From positions 1 through 64,000 of the forward strand of contig WHUZ01000147.1 of the NCBI GenBank assembly GCA_015179045.1: a stretch of DNA of 64,000 nt, given 5' to 3'. This DNA is from Kalaharituber pfeilii. Taxonomy: Eukaryota; Ascomycota; Pezizomycetes; Pezizales; Pezizaceae. Positions 10,420 to 21,254 of the stretch are shown here, in pieces (the stretch's first letter is position 1; each line of letters begins with the position of its first letter). A program made the translations under genes and the position numbers. The notes beneath the pieces were generated by a model. The model made no database searches. It was not told the DNA's origin and saw only the letters and a program-made list of their open reading frames with translations.

Positions 10420-10445
<26 letters not shown>
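9076..10445 (+). mobile_element. G2: complete ORF1-only retroelement
   Basis: G2 is flanked by AATGGAAGTCAAA at 9063-9075 and 10446-10458 and splits LINE-B1 ORF2. It has a leader of about 300 bp (words CAGGACGAGCGTTTGG and TTTTCCCCCTGAGGGTGAA), one open reading frame, a short 3' UTR, the shared terminal hairpin at about 10382-10411 in its ATCGC/GCGAT form, and a poly-A. The leader matches G3 at 30905. No RT or endonuclease is encoded, so it must rely on a LINE for movement; the shared 3' end points to LINE-A. Confidence 0.92.
9376..10311 (+). CDS. G2 ORF1-like protein, 311 aa, predicted RNA-binding
   Basis: The first ATG at 9376 gives MPPRGRNPPPRN. Residues ~1-75 form a short conserved N-terminus with a tryptophan-rich stretch (LAELWKWAYYG). 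Residues ~80-220 are low-complexity and rich in Pro, Thr and Ser, with a basic patch RRKRTKKARK that could act as a nuclear signal. Residues ~225-311 are the domain conserved in all G copies (GIVIHGVATRKDL, KVRKWLEEDN, GIRWLRRKT, KKASSIVLY, VRLGGRWLR). This resembles the RRM-like segment before the zinc knuckles in LINE ORF1 proteins, but here the protein stops before any CCHC motif. The frame is intact. Function as an RNA-binding Gag-like protein is inferred from the family. Confidence 0.8.
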   Translation: MPPRGRNPPPRNMRPRVLPWEDMTAEGRETFFLTLAELWKWAYYGAGARSEAPGKKDYIGIRFTDNLLEDIELEPPSPPSPAEPPTQPLGLSPIVTIDIPAIEPPASPPPPLGFSPITCLDVPEEETPGAPSSHNYYVLLSEEPTPERATTTTSTPPRKTTPRRKRTKKARKNTSVPVEEQETPLAPATPTPTPAPTPTPAPAPSRPPATSCPRKQTSNTSRPPLRATGIVIHGVATRKDLEKVRKWLEEDNQVLGKKTTGIRWLRRKTTLEEEGKKASSIVLYTKTRVEVGKVRLGGRWLRSEEYEPNRK

Positions 10446-10450
<5 letters not shown>

Positions 10451-10458
10451 AAGTCAAA

Positions 10459-12680
10459 GTCTAGAGTCGAACTAAAGATTACTCCCAGCCACTTCACTCT
10501 CTCCACCTCCTTCCTCTTTCTCTTCCCCGTGCCGAAGACAATGTCTTCGTGCTTTGTTTTCTCTAACGGCACCCCCAATTTCTCTGCTATCTCCTTCGTT
10601 ATCCTTCGCAGCTTCGCCCTCAATCTCTCTTGGTCCATCTCCCCCTCCCAGTCCCACGCCGTCACATTGATGTCGTCAACGTACGACGGAACCTCGCACT
10701 CCACCTCCGGGCACTCCCTCCTCAGTGTCTCCTCCAAATCCTCCAGCATCGGTGCCAACCATATCAAGAAAATGACTGGTGACAGCGGCGATCCCTGCGG
10801 TACCCCCACGTTTGCTCTTCCTTCCCCTCTGACTACCCCATCCCACTCCACCGTAAACCTTCTCTCCCTAAAGAACCCTTTCAGCCACCCCTCCCACCTA
10901 CCCGCTCTCTCGTCTCTTTTTATCCTGCCCAAAACCTCCTCCCCTTTCACGTTATTGAAACCCCCTCTCACATCATCGAGACTCCATACTGACCCCCCTT
11001 TTCTTGCCAGACACCTCTGCGTTTTGGTGACGGCCCTCATCATTGCTTCTGCGGCGTTCCTCCCTTTCCTGCCTCCGAACTGGTGTCGATGGAAAAGTCG
11101 GTCCGCCCTCTGCAGCTCGTTTGCCACCACTTTTTCTCCCAACTTCGCCACGCAGTTAATCAAATTTATTGGTCTCCAACTCCTCACCTGGGACTTGTCC
11201 TTCCCCGGCTGCGGAATCATGACCACTTTGCTTAACTGCCACTCTCTTGGTGTCCGCCCCGCCGCCATCTCCTCCGCCATCTGTGTCATTAGCTCCTTTC
11301 CTAACGGGGTCTTCATCACCAGCTTCAAGAACTTGTATGATACTCCATCGGGTCCCGGTGCCGACACATTGCTCGTCCCCCTTAGGGCGTCCTCCAGCAT
11401 TCCCACGATCTTCTCTACCCCATATCCCGGTCCCTCCCCACTCTCCTCCCCTTCGTCCTCCCTACCCTGTCTCTCTTCCCACTGGAAATTCCTCAGGACA
11501 AGTGCTTCGCACTTGTCTTGGTCCGTCCTCAGCTCTTCCCCCTCCTCTCCCTTCAACTTCCCCATAGTCTCTTTCAACCTCCACGGGTCTTTAGCTACCC
11601 TAGCAACCACCCATGGATCCTTCTCCCCCATCTCCTCCTCGAAGGCCCTCCAGCCCTCCTCCTTATCCTTTTTTATGTTCGCCTTGAGGGTCCTCTTCGC
11701 CTGCTTCCATTTCTCATACCTCTCTGGGTCCATCCCCTTTGCTCCTTGACCCACCCCTCCTCTCCCCGCTGCCGTCACCTCCTTTCGAAGGCTCGTTAGC
11801 TTCTTTGACCACCATTTCTTACTCCTTCTGCATACCCTCACTTCCCGACTGTGCCTTTCCTTGAGGTCCAGAAGTTTCTCGTACGGGGTTTCCCCCCGCA
11901 GTCCCTCCACCCACTCCCCTTTCTTTTGCCCGTCCCACTCCTTCATGTCTTCCACCAAATCCTCCACCTCTTCAAAATTCACCCTCCTTCTTTTCTCTCC
12001 TCCTCCCCTCTCTGTGTTCTCCCACTCCGTGCCTATAGCTGCGTGGTCTGAACTCAAAAAGACCTGTTGCATCCCCTCCTTCACCTCTTCTCCCATCCCC
12101 TTCTGCCAACACAAATCAATGACCGACTCCTGTATCACCCCCCTCCTCTGTCTCCTCCACGTCATTTCTCCTTCCGTGTTGACCAGCTCCCATCCGTCCC
12201 CTTAGAAGAACTCCTTTATCACCGTCCCCCTCCCATTATTTTGCACTCCCGCCCCACCCTACGCTTGATGGTGGGCGTTCCAATCCCCCAGAATGACCCC
12301 TTTCCACCGTCCCACTCCTTCTCTATCTTTCCTAGCACGTTCTCCATGTCCTCTTTCTTCCAATTGGGCTGGACGTACACTCCCCCTACTCTCGTCCCCT
12401 CCACCTCCGCCCAAACCCAATTCTTTTCTTCTTCTCTCACCCTCACCTTCCCTATCCTCCCCTTGCTCACGTGTAACACTACCCTCGTTCCCTCTCTCAC
12501 CTCCGACTTTATGTCGAAAGATGGGTGGGTCGTCGTTACCCAGCTCCCTCCCTTCTTCTCTACCCATGCTTCTAATACAAAAAACATATGCAACCCCTCT
12601 CTACTCGCCCACTCCAACGCCACGTGCGTGTTGGCCACCCCGCCCTGCACGTTCTGACATCCTATCTTCCACTTCACCAT
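10459..12680 (-). pseudogene. LINE-B1 ORF2, N-terminal half (endonuclease and reverse transcriptase)
   Basis: The first ATG at 12680 opens an APE-type endonuclease (MVKWKIGCQNVQGG, FFVLEAWVEKKGG, VYVQPNW). The frame is broken around 12165-12280, where the GDWNAHH motif lies in another frame. From about 12165 the frame is open through the linker and the RT domain: SAPGPDGVSYKFLK, SWRPINLINCVAKL, GVPQGSPLSPVIFLIW and the catalytic SYVDD. The G2 insertion ends the frame at 10459. ORF2 would have supplied nicking and reverse transcription at the target; this copy cannot. Confidence 0.9.
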
Positions 12681-12845
12681 GTGGACTTCGGGGCTTCGGT
12701 CCTCTCATCCAGGGTGGGTGCCCATGCGGAATCCTCAATGCCCTCCACATCCTTCTTCACCCCTTGCATGCCTTCTGCCTCATCGTCCCAACTTCCTTCC
12801 TTCTCCTTTCTTTTTGCTTTCGTTTTCGCCTCCCTCAGAATCTCG

Positions 12846-15674
12846 CTAATCTCCTCCGCTTACTTCTGACTTCCGGCATTGAAAAACTATTCCCCCCTCT
12901 CCCTCCTCCCCCGCCTTCTTCCTTTTTGAGCCCTCCCCTCCCCCAGCTCCCGTTCCTTTCCTTTTTTCCGTAATCGCCCTGAATGCCTCCTTCCCCCCCT
13001 CGTCATTGCATTCTTTCGCGACGTGCCCCTTCTTCTGGCACACCAGGCATGTAATCCCCCCCGTCGTCTGCTGGACTTGCATGTCTTGTGTTCGCGCCGC
13101 TCCCCCCTTGCCTCCTCCCTGTGCATACACCCCCTTCCCTTTCGGTCCCCTAGGAGCGTTCGCTGGTGGTGGCATCCTTATCACCCCTTCTGGCATTCCC
13201 TCCTCTCTTCTCCAATTTTGTCTAATCTCCGGTCTTCTCCCCTGCTGCTGTTTCCCCTTTGGGTTCCAAAGTTGTACCCACCTCGGTTTCCCCAGGATCA
13301 TCACCCTCTCTTTACACAACCTCTCCGCCTCCTCCGCATTCGCTACCTCGAACGTCACCGAACTCGACCTCGCCGTCTGTGGGTTCGGTGCCCAAGCAAA
13401 CCTATGCGGACCCCGGTTCCCTGCTTTTTGCTCCGGGTTTTCCTTCTTCACCAACTCCGCGACCTCTTTGTCCGTAACTGCTCCCTTCTGCATCGGTACC
13501 CCTTTTATCACCAGCCTTACTGCCTTTTTGTTTTCCACCCACACCCTCACTGTATCCTTGTACATTGCCCTGATGAGGTCGTCACACTTCTTCAACACCT
13601 CCTCATCTTTCATCCCCGCAGGTATCTCCTCGACTTCCCACACCCTCTCGAAGACGCATACCTCCCCGTGTATGTCCAGCTTCTTGACTCGGAACATGGG
13701 CTTTTTCTCCGTAGCCTCCCAATCCCGCCTCGCCTGCTCGAACACTTTCATACCCTTCTCTTTCTCTTTCTCCCATGCCTCCCCTTTTGCCACCACCCTC
13801 TCTTTATGCTGAGAGGTGACTTGTATCTTCCTCATCTTCTTCCCCCCCACGATTTGCCAACCCTCCCCTTCCTGCTTGACTTCTGCCGTGAGGAATCCCC
13901 TATTCTCCCGCTCGATTCTCTCCGCTTCCTCTTTGGCTTCTCTTGCCTTCTTCTCATCCTCCGCCTTGCTGGATTCCAGCGCCTCCCTTTCCAATTTGCT
14001 CGCGCGCTCTTTGGCCAACAGCAGCTCTCTCTTCTTCAGCCTCTGTTGTGCGTCGAGGGTGTTATGAGCCTCGATCGCTGCCTCCTGCTTGCCCCTTTCC
14101 TCCTCCTCCAACCTCTTCTGCTCCTCTGCCTTTTTCGCAATCCTTCTCGCCTCCGCCTGCCTTTCTCTTTCCATTTCCTTTTCCCTATTTTCCTTTTCTA
14201 CCTGCCGTCTCTTCTTCTCTGCCCTGTCTTTCTCCTCAGTCGTCGCCAGTCCCATGTGCGCATGTATGCTCACGACCATGTCCTCCAGCCTCTTTACTCT
14301 CTCAACCATCCCCTTTTCTTCCCCGGAGTTGACATTCTTCTGAACGTCCTCTGCCCACATCCTCATCCCCTTCGCCTTATTTTCTGTCAGCTGTTCCTCC
14401 GCCACCCACAGTCCCCTACCCTTTCTATCCTGTTCACCCGCCTCCTTTATGAACTCCTGCCATGTGTACCCAAGGCATCCGTCCATTAGTTTCGCCACTC
14501 CCCCCTCTGCCTTTCGGACCTTCTTCATGATTTTTCCCCTCGCTTTCTTCCCCTTTTCCTTCTCGGCAACCTCCCACATCTGGGCTCTTCTCAGGAAAAT
14601 GATTGCCGCGTCTACCAATCCTGCTTCTGCGCTCATCTCCTCTCCGTCTCCCATCTCCTCATCCTCCTCTCCCTCCTCCCCCTCTTGCATCTCCTCCTCC
14701 TCCTCCCTCATCTCCGTTTCCCCTTCCTGCGTATCTTCTCCTCCCTCCTCCTGGGTCTGTGTAACCTCCGTCAAGTCCACGACCGGGATCGTTGGCACTG
14801 CCGGTGCCACTTGTTGTGTTGTCGCTACCTCGAAGCTCGGCTTCGGGGTTACCCCTTCTGGCTGTGAGTCCTCAATCGTTCCCAAGCTCATAAACCTCCT
14901 CTCCCCCGGCGCCGGTGTCCCAAAAAGGTTCCTCTTCGGTTCCAATTCTTCCTCCCAAGATGGATTCACCCCTTGTACATCCTCCATCACCTCCAGGAGC
15001 GTCGGGCCCCACCTTCTCGTGGCCCCCCTCCTCGACGGCGACCCTTCCTCCCTCACGATTCTTCCTCCCCTTTTTTCCTTTCTCGGTGTGTTGATGATCC
15101 TCCTGGCCTCTACCCCCGTTTTGAGGTCCTTCACCGTAATCGTTCCCCTGCATTCCTCCTCATTTTCTTCCCATATTTGTACCATCTCCACCTCCCTTGC
15201 TCTCAGATCCCTGTCCAACGCTTCTTCGTCTAATTCTGTTCCCATCAGACACTCTGTCAATAGGTGCCTAATAAACTTCCTCTTCACCGGATCTCTCAAG
15301 TCCTGCCTCCCGAAGGTGATCACCTCCTCCCCCTTTTCTCTCATCTTCTTTTCCACTTCCACTAACAAATTCATCAACGATAGGACTTCCCCCTCTTCTA
15401 CCCTCTTTCCTTCCCACACATTTGTCCTCTGGGATGCCTCGAGTAGCAGTTCCCCCACCGTTTTCCCTTCTCCTGGTTCTCCCACCTCCTCCTTTCTCTT
15501 GAAAAAGTCCTTCTCCTCCCAGCTCGTCACCTCCTCCAAGGTGTATTGCCTCTCCCCATGAATTACCATGCTTCTCTTTCCCCATTGTCCTGGCGGGCAC
15601 GGACCAAAGATCCCGATGCCCTTTCCCTTATACCCCTTTAGACCCCCCTTCTTTTTCCCGAAACCTGCCAACAT
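12846..15674 (-). CDS. LINE-B1 ORF1, Gag-like nucleic-acid-binding protein
   Basis: The frame is open for 958 codons from 15722, but the first ATG is at 15674, giving about 942 residues (MLAGFGKKKGG). The N-terminal half is charged and contains acidic runs. Residues ~480-600 form a long Lys/Glu/Arg-rich coiled-coil-like stretch. An RRM-like part follows (VRLVIKGVPMQKG, SSSVTFEVANAEEAERL, ILGKPRWVQLW), then a canonical CCHC zinc knuckle, CLVCQKKGHVAKEC. This order is typical of Tad-like LINE ORF1, which packages element RNA. Although ORF2 is broken this frame is intact, so the protein could still be made if transcribed. Confidence 0.85.
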   Translation of the reverse strand: MLAGFGKKKGGLKGYKGKGIGIFGPCPPGQWGKRSMVIHGERQYTLEEVTSWEEKDFFKRKEEVGEPGEGKTVGELLLEASQRTNVWEGKRVEEGEVLSLMNLLVEVEKKMREKGEEVITFGRQDLRDPVKRKFIRHLLTECLMGTELDEEALDRDLRAREVEMVQIWEENEEECRGTITVKDLKTGVEARRIINTPRKEKRGGRIVREEGSPSRRGATRRWGPTLLEVMEDVQGVNPSWEEELEPKRNLFGTPAPGERRFMSLGTIEDSQPEGVTPKPSFEVATTQQVAPAVPTIPVVDLTEVTQTQEEGGEDTQEGETEMREEEEEMQEGEEGEEDEEMGDGEEMSAEAGLVDAAIIFLRRAQMWEVAEKEKGKKARGKIMKKVRKAEGGVAKLMDGCLGYTWQEFIKEAGEQDRKGRGLWVAEEQLTENKAKGMRMWAEDVQKNVNSGEEKGMVERVKRLEDMVVSIHAHMGLATTEEKDRAEKKRRQVEKENREKEMERERQAEARRIAKKAEEQKRLEEEERGKQEAAIEAHNTLDAQQRLKKRELLLAKERASKLEREALESSKAEDEKKAREAKEEAERIERENRGFLTAEVKQEGEGWQIVGGKKMRKIQVTSQHKERVVAKGEAWEKEKEKGMKVFEQARRDWEATEKKPMFRVKKLDIHGEVCVFERVWEVEEIPAGMKDEEVLKKCDDLIRAMYKDTVRVWVENKKAVRLVIKGVPMQKGAVTDKEVAELVKKENPEQKAGNRGPHRFAWAPNPQTARSSSVTFEVANAEEAERLCKERVMILGKPRWVQLWNPKGKQQQGRRPEIRQNWRREEGMPEGVIRMPPPANAPRGPKGKGVYAQGGGKGGAARTQDMQVQQTTGGITCLVCQKKGHVAKECNDEGGKEAFRAITEKRKGTGAGGGEGSKRKKAGEEGEGGIVFQCRKSEVSGGD

Positions 15675-15722
15675 TTCCCCTTTCAAGCCCGACACTTTCT
15701 GTACCCTTCCTCCGCTGTCCAC

Positions 15723-16155
15723 TTGCTGCGCCTCAGTCCGTGGCTGAGGCCTTGTCGTCCCTGATAGGTCCGATTCTCACGAGACGTGTCTCCCATGTGG
15801 CTGTGCCAGTGTTGATCGCTCCGATCTCTCCTGCCGGTTTCCGAAAGCGGTAATGATCTTCTGCCGTGTATCCACACCTCTTGCGAGTGTTGTCCTAGAA
15901 TCCGGGTGCGTTGGCACCAATGGTGCAAGGCCCCCGGGTCGTGATAGTTTTGGATGAGAATTCCTCTCACGAAGTCGTAAAAACGTTTTTCGTGGGGGAA
16001 AGGTTATAAACGTTCGATATTCTGCAAACAAAGTCGATATTCTTTGCCAGGCGGTCCTGGGCTTCGCTTTGGTGTGATTTGGGTCTCGGGGGAGCGTCTG
16101 GTCGCCGAGTTACGACCAAGCACTCGTCCTGGAAAAGTTGATGTCGGTGCGGGTG
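15723..16155 (-). promoter_or_regulatory. LINE-B1 5' leader
   Basis: The leader runs from the target duplication to ORF1 and presumably holds the internal promoter. Near its 5' end the minus strand reads CCAGGACGAGTGCTTGG and later CCTTTCCCCCACG. These resemble CAGGACGAGCGTTTGG and TTTCCCCCT in the G-element leader, in the same order. Confidence 0.5.
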
Positions 16156-16168
16156 CTCCAAGGAAAGC

Positions 16169-18601
16169 CAAAAGTAACTATGAACAGAAGTCCAAGTACG
16201 AGAGCTGAAGGACTGTTAAATCTCATTCATTCTGATCTCTGCGGTCCCTTTCCTCCTAGCGTTCATAAGGATCTTTATTTCATTATCTATATTGATGATT
16301 GGTCTCGTTATACGTGGGTATACCCTCTAAAGACAAAAAACGGCACAGGAAATCACCAATGTTTTTCGTATCTTCAAGGCATGGGTGGAAGCACAATCGA
16401 ATGGATACAAAATACGAAGACTGAGATCGGATAACGGCACTGGCGAGTACAACAATGACATGTTCAAAAATCTTCTTCAAGAACATGGCATTTCATTCGA
16501 AACCATGTACACCTTATACTCAACATCAGAATGGGGTTGCCGAATGGATGATTAGGACAATAACTGAGATGTGCGAAGCATACTGAGTGATAGCGGAATG
16601 TCATCTGTTTTCTGGTCTGAGGCTGCACTTACAGCAGTTTACTTAAGGAATCGGTCACTCTCAAAGGCGGTTTTGGGATGTTGTATACCCTTCGAGGCGT
16701 GGACTGGTAAGAAACCTTCTTTAGCACATCTCAGAAGATTTGGTTGCATTGCACACGTTCATATACCAGAAGCAAAAAGATCAAAGCTAGAACCCAAAAG
16801 CAAGCAAAATATAATGCTGGGTTACGCTGAGCAAACGAATAAAATATGGAAGCTATGGGATCCCGAAAGTCAGAGAATAGTCATGGCAGCTAATATTATT
16901 TTTGACGAGACGCAGAGCTGGAAAACTGAGAAACCCCTATGATCTGAATCTGAGACAAGCATACTGAATCGAGTACTGAATGTCGTAAGTACCTCTCAAG
17001 AAGACTCTGAAGGAGTTGAACCTATTACATACGAACAAGCAATGCAGAGTCCTAACAAAAAACAATGGATAGAGGCCTGCAATGAAGAATATTAAGCATT
17101 GTTAGAACATAAGACATGGGCTCTTGTATCTCGCCCACTGAATAAGAAGGTCATTGACTGCAAGTGGGTACTAAGAAAGAAAACAATTACACAGACGAAT
17201 GCTAATGGAACAATGCTTCAAGGTACTAAGTACAAAGCTCGATTAGTGATCAAAGGCTATGAACAGATCGCGGGAATAGATTACGAGGAGATCTTTGCTC
17301 CTGTTGCTAAATCGGCAACAATAAGGCTTCTTTATGCATTGGCAGCTGCATATGATTGGGAAATAGAGCAGCAAGATGTAAAAACCACGTTTCTTAATCC
17401 TGAATTAACTGATGCTGAAATTTATATGGAGCAACCAAAAGGCTACATACAAGATGCTAATAAAGTCTGTTTGCTAAAGAAGAGTCTTTACGGGCTGAAA
17501 CAAGCACCTCGAGTATGGTATCAGAATATTGATGCATTCTTAAGATCATTGAATTTTCGAAGAACTGAAGAGGATCCAAACCTTTATATCTATGATAATA
17601 TATCGGTTCCACTATACGTTCTGATATATGTTGATGATATTCTTATCATAGGACCAAGCATGCAGAACATCAACTGGGTCAAGAGTCAATTTCGTCGAAA
17701 GTATAAAATGACTGATCTGGGGCCTGTACGTCAATTCCTTGGCTATGAAGTGATACGAAATCGAAAAGAGAGCATCCTAAAACTGCATCAGACTCAATAT
17801 ACTCAAAAGATTCTGCGAGAATGCAATATGACGGAGTGCAATGGAGTAACTATTCCAATGGAAGCCGGTCAGTCACTAGTACAAAATTCAGGTCAAAATC
17901 AAGTTCTGCTTAACGAACAGCATAAGCAACTCTATCAAAAGATCGTTGGCAAGCTAATGTACCTCATGCTCGGCTCCAGACCATAAATCGCATTCTCGGT
18001 CTCAACTCTAGGACGGTTCACAAGCAATCCCACAGATAAACATCTCCAAGCTGCTAAAAGAGTTCTCAGATATCTTAAACGAACCTCTACCATAGGCCTA
18101 ATCTACACTGCGAATTCGCTACCACACTTAATCTCATATTCAGACTCAGATTGGGCTGGCGATAAGGATACCCGAAAATCAATTACTAGGTTTGTATTTA
18201 TGCTCGCAGGTGCAGCCATTTCATGGAAAAGCCAAAGACAGTCTACTGTGGCCCTTTCTTCAACCGAAGCAGAATATATAGCAGTGACAGAGGCATGCAA
18301 GGAATCGATTTGGCTACAACGTCTAATCAAAGAACTTCAGCTTCCTAAATTCAATGTCAACTTCAGCAAAGTCATCAATGTTGACAACAACAGTGCAATC
18401 AGTCTCGTATACAATCCCACGTTGCATGGCAGAACCAAGCATATATATATACGACATCATTTTATCCGCGAATGTGTGGCAGAGAATAAGGTCATAGTGA
18501 ATAGGATTGCAGGAAAAGAGAATCCGGCAGATGTTTTTACAAAAGCTCTTCCTTTTGCTTTGTTTGAGAAATTTACTCGAAGTCTTGGTTTATCTGTATA
18601 G
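16169..18601 (+). pseudogene. Copia-1 pol remnant (integrase, RT, RNase H)
   Basis: After the LINE-B1 duplication the frame continues as CLQGKPKV and into the integrase (LIHSDLCGPFPP, then RLRSDNGTGEY in another frame near 16430). RT follows from 17099 with KYKARLVIKGY, IEQQDVKTTFLNPEL, YGLKQAPRVWY and the catalytic ILIYVDDILII. RNase H ends the gene with LSSTEAEYIAV and IAGKENPADVFTKAL, stopping at 18601. Stops and frameshifts (for example near 16415, 17094 and 17984) make it a pseudogene. The domain order PR-INT-RT-RH identifies Ty1/copia. Confidence 0.92.
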
Positions 18602-18668
18602 CATACTCTCTGAATTCATTGAATTTTTTGTATTTGTCAAGCACTGAAAATTTGGGAAATTTCCAGCG

Positions 18669-18676
18669 TAGGGGAG
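18669..18676 (+). other. Copia-1 polypurine tract
   Basis: The purine-rich run AGGGGAG lies directly before TGTTAAGG, the expected start of the 3' LTR, about 70 bp after the pol stop. Confidence 0.6.
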
Positions 18677-19209
18677 TGTTAAGGATTATCATTCGTATAG
18701 CTTGATATGCAGCGTACTGTTACACCATTGTTACTTGAGATTTACTTCTCTTTACTTCATCATGACAGCGTACTGACATATGCACTGAAACATAATCATG
18801 GTCTGTCGTCATGACATGAGCAAGCAGGTTTGCATATGTTGTTTTCAGGTTTTTGCTCTACTTGAGGATTTCTCGTTATCACCAAAAGTTGTCTATATAT
18901 GTCGCTTTATGTTCCTGTATCTATTGCAAAGAAGCAAGCGACGTACTCAACTCAATAAGCGTAAATAGACACCCTTCAGCCACGGTCACTTTACACGGTC
19001 GCATTGCACACTCGCTTTACGTCTACAGCTGCCCGCGCTCGCACCACTCATAGAAGGTTTTTTCAGAGTCTATTGCAGGTCTACGAGGAACTATACCCAA
19101 AGCCCTTTTTTCTATTTCAGACATCTCTATTTAACGTTATTATAATAAGTGTCTTCGTATTATGCGGGCATATAAGGATGGTCATCAATATGGTACAGGG
19201 GCCTTCAAC
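18677..19209 (+). mobile_element. Copia-1 3' LTR region (right edge not defined)
   Basis: The LTR should start TGTTAAGGATTATC at 18677. No second LTR copy was found in the window for comparison, so the right boundary is unknown. The remainder up to the next LINE fragment contains nothing else I recognise. Confidence 0.5.
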
Positions 19210-19222
19210 AATAAGAGTCACC

Positions 19223-19635
19223 AGCCGACGAAAGGAACCGCCTCCGTATGTCCTACCGACCCCTTCAAAGAATAGACAACCGCAGGAGAATCGCAACCCT
19301 GGCCGGTATCCTAGGGAACAAGGGACTCAAAGAATGGAGGCACACCATAGGAAAGACGGACTCCCCGGAATGCCGATGGTGTGGGAGAGCACCCGAGAAC
19401 CTAGCCCACATAACCAACGAATGTCAGACATGGAAGGGAAAGATGAAAGACGGAGCGGGAGGATTAAGACAACCAGACAAGGATACGAACATCGGGGAGA
19501 TACTGGAATGGGCAGGGCAGGAGTGATTATTAGCATTTATTTTATTCGTTATACCTGTAATTAACTAGTTTATTTATACCTCGCCATAGCCCTTAGGGCG
19601 GCATGCGAGTAATGAAATAAAAAAAAAAAAAAAAA
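19223..19635 (+). mobile_element. LINE-A fragment (ORF2 C-terminus and 3' end)
   Basis: The insert is flanked by AATAAGAGTCACC at 19210-19222 and 19636-19648. It keeps about 93 C-terminal codons of ORF2, an open frame from 19248 to 19526 (SYRPLQRIDNRRRIATLAG, zinc motif CRWCGRAPENLAHITNEC, ending EILEWAGQE). The 3' UTR, terminal hairpin (CTCGC/GCGAG) and poly-A follow. It is a 5'-truncated, dead copy. Confidence 0.9.
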
Positions 19636-19897
19636 AATAAGAGTCACCGGCAGGTGCGAGAGTGTGATGACTAATCCATTCGTATGGGGCTTGGCATGTA
19701 ACATTTGCTACATTTCCTAAGAAAGTCAAAAAACTTTGAACCTTTTCAGTTTTACAATGAATAAAGATTTTGCCATGAAAATATCATAGAATGATAGAGC
19801 GTCTCAAATAGTATAGACTTTTGATATTTCTACCTTAGTTTATATCAGGTTGTGGTTGCTGATAGGTTTTGTGTTGTGTCGGTTGTGTTGTAAATTT

Positions 19898-19990
19898 TAC
19901 TATTCGGTTACTGTCTTGCATGTATCTAAACCCCCGCCATAGCCTACAAGGCGGCACGCGAGTAATGAAAAAAAAAAAAAAAAAAAAAAA
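19898..19990 (+). mobile_element. LINE-A 3'-tail insertion, 93 bp
   Basis: Only the last ~70 bases of a LINE-A 3' UTR with hairpin (inner stem GCCT/AGGC) and poly-A, flanked by TGTGTTGTAAATTT and TGTGTCGTAAATTT (19884-19897, 19991-20004). Confidence 0.88.
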
Positions 19991-20004
19991 TGTGTCGTAA
20001 ATTT

Positions 20005-20985
20005 CATGTTGATTATTAACTTCCGGCTAGCCGCCGATCAGCAAAGATGAAGTTGCGTCCCGACGCACCCACTCAGCGTCCGGACGCAATGCGCTATTTC
20101 TATTGCGCCCCATGCCCCCTTGCCTCCTGCCGCTAAATAGCATCCCATGTCGCATCCTGACGCTAAATAGCATCTTCTGTCGCATCGTGACGCCACATGT
20201 TACTCTCGGGATCAATAGTCATTGCGTCTGGGCGCATTTGAGCGTCCACAAGGCAATTTCAACCATTTACTTGCGCCCTGATGCTGGCGGTCGGCTTGGG
20301 GCCCTTACGTGGCCCCGACCATTCGTACCATACCTTCCGCATCACACATAGGCCCAGGTCAGCATAGAGCCCTTTCATGGCCGCCTCAATTCGTAGATAT
20401 CGCCTTCGGCATGCCGATTCCATTTGCGCCCAATATCTCATAGGCGCAGTGATAGCTCATGCGCACGCTCAACATACTCAATACTCTCTACATCTCATAC
20501 TGCGCTTCATACTCTCTATACCTCATATTCCACTCAATGTGCTCAATAGTCTCTACATCTCATATGCTTGGTCAATAAGTTCAACATCTCATGTGCACTG
20601 CGAAAGTGGTCAATTCCTGGCCCGGGTCGGGAATTTACGCCCAATATGCTGAATAGGTTGAATATGCCTATATGCATAATACTCTCTAATCTCATACCCG
20701 CGCTCAACATGCTCAATATGCTCAATTGGCCCAATGTGCCCACTATCTTCATGGCGGTCAATTATCTCAATCTGGCAACATCACAGTATGCTTGAGCTGC
20801 CCTGTTAGGACATTGCTGATTTGGGATAAACCTCATGCTAGTGCAACAAGGGGCGCCAGAATCTACTGCTATTGAATTCAGCTCAGCAGGCCGCGCAGTG
20901 GGCTGCTCATCAGGTCACACGTTTGGCCGCTCATTGAGCTCATTGGGTCATTTGCTCCACATCGGCGATGCGTCTGTTACTCATA
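20005..20985. other. Non-coding repeat-rich spacer
   Basis: The first part (about 20050-20230) has scattered GACGC words and a loose ~30-bp repeat (GACGCTAAATAGCATC). About 20450-20770 is built on CTCATACTCTCTA and similar words. No gene is seen. Confidence 0.45.
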
Positions 20986-20994
20986 GAGTTGGCT

Positions 20995-21200
20995 AGCCAT
21001 AGCATGATGCAACCAGCGTTTCAGTATGCCTTAGGGCTTACCTTCGGGCTTACCCTCGGGCTTACTTGTTGACACTACTAGAATTAACCAGCGTTGATCA
21101 GTACGCCTTCGGGCTTACTGGTTGACGCTACCAGAATTAGCGTTGGTCAGTACGCCTTCGAGCTTACTGGTTGACACTACCAGAATTACGCCTCATGTCA
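20995..21200. repeat. ~52-bp tandem repeat, about 3 copies
   Basis: Repeating unit with TCAGTACGCCTTCGGGC, TTACTGGTTGAC and CTACCAGAATTA, plus shorter GGGCTTACC repeats at its left end. Confidence 0.75.
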
Positions 21201-21254
21201 TGTCAAATTCACTAGCAAATAGGATGTCAATCCAGCGACCAAAAGGATGACACT

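Larger units (their letters stand above)
7414..16155 (-). mobile_element. LINE-B1: full-length Tad-like non-LTR retrotransposon
   Basis: The element is bounded by the 13-bp duplication CTCCAAGGAAAGC (7401-7413 and 16156-16168). Its 3' poly-A appears as poly-T at about 7414-7426, preceded on the minus strand by the conserved tail CGGGGTCACGTGA. From the 5' end at 16155 it carries a leader of about 430 bp, ORF1, and ORF2 (endonuclease, RT, RNase H). It interrupts the pol gene of Copia-1 and is itself interrupted by G2. Without G2 it is about 7.4 kb. Several frameshifts in ORF2 show it is no longer autonomous. Confidence 0.93.

Noticed and set aside
19004..19564. 186-codon open frame spanning the Copia-1 LTR and a LINE fragment
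   Set aside because: It is a chance fusion in the wrong frame of the LINE-A C-terminus.
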